From positions 6,165,147 through 6,229,146 of the forward strand of contig OZ038457.1 in the NCBI GenBank assembly GCA_964036195.1: DNA of 64,000 bases. Direction: 5' to 3'. How positions within the stretch are numbered: position 1 is the stretch's first letter; every line of letters begins with the position of its first letter. Below, in pieces: positions 57,790-64,000 of the stretch. The notes under the pieces are model-generated. The model made no database searches, had not been told where the DNA came from, and worked only from the letters and a program-made list of their open reading frames with translations. The position numbers were made by a program, and so were the translations under genes. This DNA is from Sphaerolaimus hirsutus (Eukaryota > Nematoda > Chromadorea > Monhysterida > Sphaerolaimidae).

Positions 57790-60700
57790 ATGGCCGACGA
57801 ACGCATACGCGCTCAGCGCGCTGCCGCCGCCGCAGCTATGCCTGCGAGCAACGTTGAGGAGTTCGACACAGCTCATCCGTTGACTCAGCATAGCCGGGCG
57901 CTGACCGGAGTGCGCAACGGAGTGCTGCGATTCACATCCAAACCGATTCCTAAAATCGTCAAAGACGAGTCACAACCCGCCGCCGTCAACATACGGGCGG
58001 CGGAGGAAGTATTAGAACTACTTCAGGCCTACGGCTACCAGGCCGAGATGAAACGCTCGGACCTGTCTACGGCTATGGACAAATTCACAACCACTGTCCA
58101 AGATTACATCATAAGCCTAGACAGAGACGAAGACGGAGCGGCCGAGGAGATAAAGAGCGCCAACGCAAAATTGGATCGCGCGCTCTACTCTGGCTCGAAC
58201 AACGCGATGATGCTCATGGATGAGCTGGAATCGAGGATTGCGTCCGCCCAAGCGCACATCAAATCCGCGGAAAGGTTGATACTTTCCTTGAAAGGTCAGT
58301 CCACTGTTGATTTAACTACTCAACCCCTTTCACAACCCCCTTACAACAATGTCAATATGGGAAGTAGTTCTCAACCTTCACAACCGGAAACTTTGTTAAA
58401 GTTACCTAAAATCGAGCTTGCTAAATATAACGGTGATCCGTTAGAATGGGCAGCTTGGTGGGAGATTTTTCGAGCTCAAATTCACGACCGAGCTAATTTG
58501 TCAATGGGTATGAAATATACATACCTCAAGCTCAGCCTTACCGGTCCAGCAGCAGAACTGCTGGCCGGATTAAAAGGTGATGGTCGAGATTACATCACAG
58601 CGGTCACCATGTTACAATCAAACTTCGGTGAAACGCATCGGGTACAAGCCGCCCTTTGGGATAAATTGTATTCACTTGAAAAACCTTCGTCAAGAGGAGA
58701 CTCTCTCACAAATTTCACACGAACCCTTTTGTCAACTCTCAATCAACTTAAAGAAAGGGGTGAAAGTGTCGATTCTGGTGCAGTGTTAAGAATAATTCGT
58801 GGTTATCTTCCCGATAATATTGTTCTTGCCGTCACAGAAGAACACCGGAATTCGATGCGCACCGCTGTAACCGGCGACACCGAACTCACAGTCGTCAGGT
58901 TCGTTGATGCACTAACTACCATTGCTCGTGCTCGGTTAGATGCGATGAAAACTGAACAACAGAGTTCACAATCTTCAACTGCTGTTCAGAAATCACAGAA
59001 TTCATCGATCAAAAAGCCACAAAATGGAGGTGGTTGGCAACAGCAAAAGAAAAAAGGAAATAAATCACAAAATACCTTTTCAAAACCAAAACCTATTCAC
59101 AATACGGTTGCTTTTGCTGGTACCAACGCTGGTAAATCACAAGGAAAAAATAAAAATTCCACTCAACCTCCCAGAACTCCGGCGATCGGAGCGATTAGTC
59201 AAAAGCAGCCCTCACAACCTGCTGCTAACTATCGCCAGCCGAAATTCGAGTGCTTGTTCTGCGGCGTCAAAGAGCACTACACAACCGATTGCCCTCAATA
59301 CGTCACACCGAGAGAGCGCACTGAACGGTTGCGAGCTTTGGGCGACGTGTGCACGCGCTGCACGCGCAGAGGCCATCAAGCGGCACAGTGCACTCAACAA
59401 TTGAGTTGCTACTACTGTCGCCAGATTGGTCAGCATCACGGGGCGTTCTGTCCTACCCGACAGGCACCCGCCAGGCGTCAGGTAAACAATTCACAAAATA
59501 AAGCCTTTGTCAAAGCAACGAGCACTAATTTTGTCAACGCTCAGGTAATCACAACGGGCGCGGCGTTGTCACATGCACCGCCATCGTATCCGCCTTCACA
59601 AACGGAACCGATGAGCGTGTGTGTCATCCCACCGGATGAAAACGATTTCCGGTGGAGACAGAGTACGCTGTACCAGCTGGACATGGACGGCCCGCTCGAC
59701 ATGGGCGAATGGCCGAGGCCCGCTAACGCGCAACAGGCGAAAGCTCAAGAGGAAGCTCACAAATATCACAGCGAAAACGAGCTGTGGACGACGCTCCGTG
59801 CCAACCTCATCCAGGAAGGCACAGATATGGAGACCGTCGAGGCCAAAATCCGCGGCTTCCAGCAGAAACGGTACGAGGTGTACCCACACCTCAACCCGAA
59901 TCAAATGTCATCGTCGGTGCCACTTCAACCTAGTCACAGGCCCACGGTGGAGGTGCTGAGCGCACAGGCGGGTTACGGTAACCCCAACCCCGCTACCAGG
60001 CAGCAGGCCGAACAAGAATGTGAGTTCGATTTTGCACCTATTGTTCGTTTGCAAGTGGCCCAGGCTTCATTAATTAATAAAGACGCTGAATTAAATCGAG
60101 TCACAGACCCTTTGTTAATATTCTTTGACACTGGATGCGAATATTCATACATTAAAGCATCCGTGGCAAATGAGTATAACTTTGAAAACAAAGGAGATGT
60201 TGTTCTTCAAATGAACGTGTTTGCGACAAAAACGCCTGTCACAGTCAATACGTTTTTGGTCGAGGCTGTCATGCCTATTTACAAACACGTCGACAATAAG
60301 GGCAATATGTTACAAATTCCGCTCACCTTACGTGCAGTGGATAATTTAGCAACATATGCATGCCCACCTCCTTTGTCACAAGACGACAAAACAGTCATTT
60401 ATATTGTGTACGGTGAACATGCACAAGAACAATTCGCGGAACCGCTTGAATTGACAGAAATGACTGATGAGTTTTGTCACAAACTATGTCAACCAGATGT
60501 AGTCATTGGTCAAGACTATTATTGGAAGTTCGATATTTGACCAACAGAAATCGAACTCCCATCTGGCTTGATCATAGTCGAATCAATACTTGGGTTGATG
60601 TTAGGCGGAAATGCGTCCTCACAATCATTCGTCACAACACCCGACATTTCCCCACATCAATTCATGGTTTCATGCAGTTCACATGCTTCATCAGCTGTTG

Positions 60701-63700
60701 CTGTTGCTGTTGGCCAAGAGACATTATTTCAATTTCACAGTCTCGAGTCAATAGGTATCACAGATGATCCCTTATCACATGATGACGACATAGCTGAACA
60801 GTTAATTCTGGAATCAATTACTCTTGATCCAGAAACTGGTCGCTATAGCGTGGATTGGCCATTCAAATCAACCATTCAAGAATTGCCAACTAACAATGCA
60901 GAAGCATTTCGTCGCTTTCTGTCACTGTTAAAACGGTTTCGAAAAGATCCCGATTTATTCGCTACATACGCGAAAGTCATCTCAGATCAACTTCACAAGG
61001 GGGTCATCGAACCCGTCTATGGTTCACAAGATGGTCTGCAAGAACACATCTTACCTCACCAACCTGTCCTCACACCTGGCAGATCGACAACATGTCGAAT
61101 AGTGTATGATGGTTCTGCAGGCAAGCCAAGTCTCAATAATTGCTTATTTCGAGGCCCAGTTCTCACACCCCTGGCGCTCGGATTAATGCTTCGCTTCAGA
61201 GCCGGAAAAGTGGTGTTATTAGCAGATATTGAAAAAGCATTTTTACAAATTGCTCTTCACCCAAAATCACGCGCCTTCACAAAATTTTACTGGCTGCGTG
61301 ATGACACCATTCCGTCACATGAAGACAATATTCAAATGATGCAATTCACAAGGGTGCTGTTTGGCCTCACATGCAGTCCATCCATTTTGTCAACTGTCAT
61401 CAAATATCACCTAGAAGAGGAATTAGCTCACATGCATCCCGCTGAAACCAATGAACGAATGAAACTGGAGCTGTTGCTCAACAGCATTTACGTTGATAAT
61501 TTAGTTATCAGCGTAGATGATGACAAATATGCAATACAGCTCTATCGTTTAATTAAAGCTGTTTTTGCCAGAGCAAATTTCAACATGCGCGAATGGATGA
61601 CAAATTCGCCTATGGTCTCGGAGAAAATCAAACCCGATGACCTCAACCCGAAAAAGTCACAATATATCAAAGTAATGGGTCTCGTTTACGATCACATTGA
61701 AGACACCATTGTGGTGCCAGCTCCCAAGAAAGATTTCACGCTCATTGTCACAGCCACTCGCCGCAATTTAAATAAATTGCTGGCTTCAACATACGATCCT
61801 ATTGGCGTCACAGCACCCGCGTTATTTCGGTTGAAATTTCGTGTGTCACAAATAATTCAAAGGTGCAATATCACAACCTGGGATGAACTCATTGAAGACC
61901 CAGAGGCGGATGACTTACTGGACGATTTAAAACGACATCTTTCGTCCATAAGTCAAATCAAATTCCCGCGATCATTTCACTCTTTTGGCATCGATGTCAA
62001 AGCCGTCACAAGACCATTAGAATTACATGTGTTTTGCGATGCCTCAAAAGATGGATACGCCGTTTGCGCTTATTTGCGTCAAAAAGCGATTTCACCTGAT
62101 GAATACGGCTATGAGGATGACCGATATTTTAGTGGTTTTCTCACAGCTCGCACAAAACTAGCCCCACTTCCGTCAAAACAAGGTCAACCCCTCACAATCA
62201 CACGCTTGGAATTGCTAGGTGTCACAATTGGTGCACAGCTCATCGATTATTTACATCATGAACTCGTTGAGCTGGGTGGATGGAAAATTCACAGTAATTT
62301 CCTCTGGACCGATAGTACCGTTGTCATCGGCTGGCTGTATACAGCAAAGCCGCTGGCTACTTTTGTCAACAATCGGGTCACAAAAATCCACTCACTAATG
62401 TCAAAACATTGCATTCAAATTTGCAAGGTTGCTACAAAAGACAACCCAGCCGACATCGCGTCACGGGGTTGCACTTTTGATCAACTGATGATCGAAACAA
62501 TGTGGTTCACCGGACCTACATTTTTAGCTGAACCTCTCACATCAACCATGCTTGACATTTCACAATATCAAGCGCAACCTGTCACCGAAGAGCTTGCGAA
62601 AGGCGACATTCACATCAGTCGACCTTTATATGCGGGAGCAGTAACTTCACAGCCCGTTTCACAGCCTGATTCACAGCCAGCTAATGCTCTTGCACAGCAA
62701 GTACCCATCAACTTGGACCCCAATTTGTCACAAAATGTCACTCCTCAAAATCCGTTTGTCGAAAGTCGACAACGTCACATCCCGTCAAATCCATTCGAAA
62801 TCGACATTCGACGATTTTCAACACTGTCAAAATTGTTGCGTACTGTCGTATATCTGCTTCGTGTCAAAACATATTGGCTAAATCGCTCCATGCACAAAGC
62901 TGCAAAGCGCGAAAGCGAATATTTATCAAAACCCATCACACAAGCTGATTTGAACGAAGCATTTCGACATGTATTGCGCATTTCACAGGCAGAGGAATGT
63001 GCCAGTTGCATTTCACAAGCGCAACTTGGCAAACACCACATGCTCAAATGGGACGCGTGGAATAATTTATTATATTGTGTCACGCGTGTGTCTCACAAAG
63101 AACATCGAAACCCTTCGTTGTTTTACTACCTGCCAAAGACAGGGTGGTTAACAACGCTAGTGGTTACTCATTTTCATGAGCTTGCTGGTCACAGTGGCAT
63201 GCTTCACACTTTAGCAGATTTACGCGAACACTGCTGGTTGTCAAGTGCCAAGCAGGTAGTTGCAAAAATTTTGCGAAAATGTGTCACATGCCGCAAAGCG
63301 GAAGGAGGTCCATTCACATTACCTGATTTTCACACATTACCTGTCACTCGAACTCAATCACAAATCAAGCCATTTCAACATATTGGCATTGATTATATGG
63401 GACCGTTAGTTTATTCACAGAACGGAACCCGTCACAGTCAACACATTTTGTTGCTAACATGCTTCAGTACACGCGCCATCCATTTAGAGTCAACCAATAG
63501 TGTCTCGACAGCCGACACTATTATGGCTCTAAATCGTTTTATTTCACGTCGAGGCATGCCGGACACAATTTGGTCCGACAATGTTCCAGCATTCAAAAAT
63601 TGTGTCAAAAAGCTACCGGACGTAAAATGGCATTTTATCACAGCCAATAGTCCTTGGCAGGGCGGCGTGTATGAACGCATGGTAGGTTTAGTCAAACGCT

Positions 63701-64000
63701 TGCTCAAAAAAGCATGCAGACGACGTTGTCTCACATGGCATGAATTTCTCACAGTCATGCTTGACGTCGAATTCTCCGTCAATACGCGACCATTGTCATA
63801 CCTGTCAAACACAGACATTGGTGCAGCGATACTGCGCCCAATACATTTTCTTTGGGGCACCCCACCACCATGTTACATGGATGAAAAACGTGAGTTGGAA
63901 CTCGATTCCACCACGATTGAACCCATGCGAAAAATTCCAAAAGAGGAATGGGAAAGAATGACGGATGGATCTTTCAACCTCACACCCTCACAAATCGAAA
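57790..64000 (+). CDS. Copy C gag-pol polyprotein, open except one TGA, 3' end outside window
   Basis: The start ATGGCCGACGAACGC at 57790 agrees with copies A and B. Codons run to TGA at 60538-60540 (916 residues), and the same frame is then open to 64000; I read every codon of that part. Domains: Gag DUF1759-type (LAKYNGDPLEWAAWWEIF), Lys/Gln-rich linker, CCHC knuckles CLFCGVKEHYTTDC, CTRCTRRGHQAAQC and CYYCRQIGQHHGAFC, DTG protease-like LLIFFDTGCEYSYI, RT (LLADIEKAFLQI, VLFGLTCSPSIL, IYVDNLVIS), RNase H (FCDASKDGYAV, ITRLELLG, WTDSTVVIG, NPADIASRG), integrase H2C2 (GHSGMLHTLADLREH), DDE core (IDYMGP, WSDN, GGVYERMV). At the TGA, copies A and B read CGA (Arg), so it looks like a C-to-T change, not a programmed stop. 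The envelope region would follow outside the window. Confidence 0.93.

Larger units (their letters stand above)
56413..64000 (+). mobile_element. BEL/Pao LTR retroelement copy C, nearly intact, runs off the window
   Basis: The 5' LTR is 56413-57510 and the primer-binding-site-like sequence is at 57511, followed by gag-pol from 57790 to the edge. It enters copy A at a C-run in the env tail; the five bases before the LTR are CCCCT. Copy B shows what uninterrupted sequence looks like there, so the remaining copy A sequence should reappear after the 3' LTR of copy C. No frameshift is visible in over 6.2 kb, only one stop. Confidence 0.93.

Overview
The window is invertebrate-like metazoan nuclear DNA. 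It carries spliced GT-AG genes with animal-type products, long AT-rich introns packed with non-autonomous DNA transposons, and a nest of BEL/Pao LTR retroelements. I cannot name the phylum. The host proteins (ASK1-type MAP3K, CHMP4, CTL1/SLC44A1) are well conserved, and the reverse transcriptase carries YVDN where YxDD is usual.

Positions 1-20617 (minus strand) hold most of an ASK1/MAP3K5-like gene in about 19 exons. The 3' end runs off the left edge. Its introns carry at least ten terminal-inverted-repeat (TIR) elements: hAT-like elements with 8-bp target duplications, a TA-flanked TACCGTATTT family, a GGGCC...CACACACTAG family, and a CxCTCCCAxxCCCTGTAAA hairpin family. One hairpin makes up essentially a whole intron (about 15155-15340). 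Divergent to it, with about 540 bp between the start codons, is a complete five-exon CHMP4/SNF7 gene (21160-23598, plus).

Positions 23600-26435 are intergenic with three TIR elements. A complete five-exon gene for a small HD-domain phosphohydrolase-like protein lies on the minus strand (26436-27988). About 600 bp away, head to head, is the 5' half of a choline-transporter-like (CTL1/SLC44A1) gene (28597-32231, plus, six exons).

From 32567 to the right edge the sequence is a transposon nest, probably inside an intron of the transporter gene. A half hairpin element is followed by BEL/Pao copy A (plus, old and degenerate). Copy A is itself hit three times: by a 1.14-kb foldback element in its 5' LTR, by full-length copy B (minus, 41518-53761, exact 5-bp duplication ACAAC, LTRs about 99% identical), and by copy C (plus, from 56413, leaving the window). 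Copy C is nearly intact, with a single in-frame TGA in about 6.2 kb of gag-pol.

Each BEL copy encodes Gag (DUF1759 type, zinc knuckles), a DTG protease region, RT, RNase H and integrase. In A and B an integrase C-terminal DUF5641-type domain and a membrane envelope-like protein with signal peptide and C-terminal anchor are also visible. The sense strand of the whole family is strikingly enriched in the pentamer TCACA, in coding sequence of every frame and in the LTRs.
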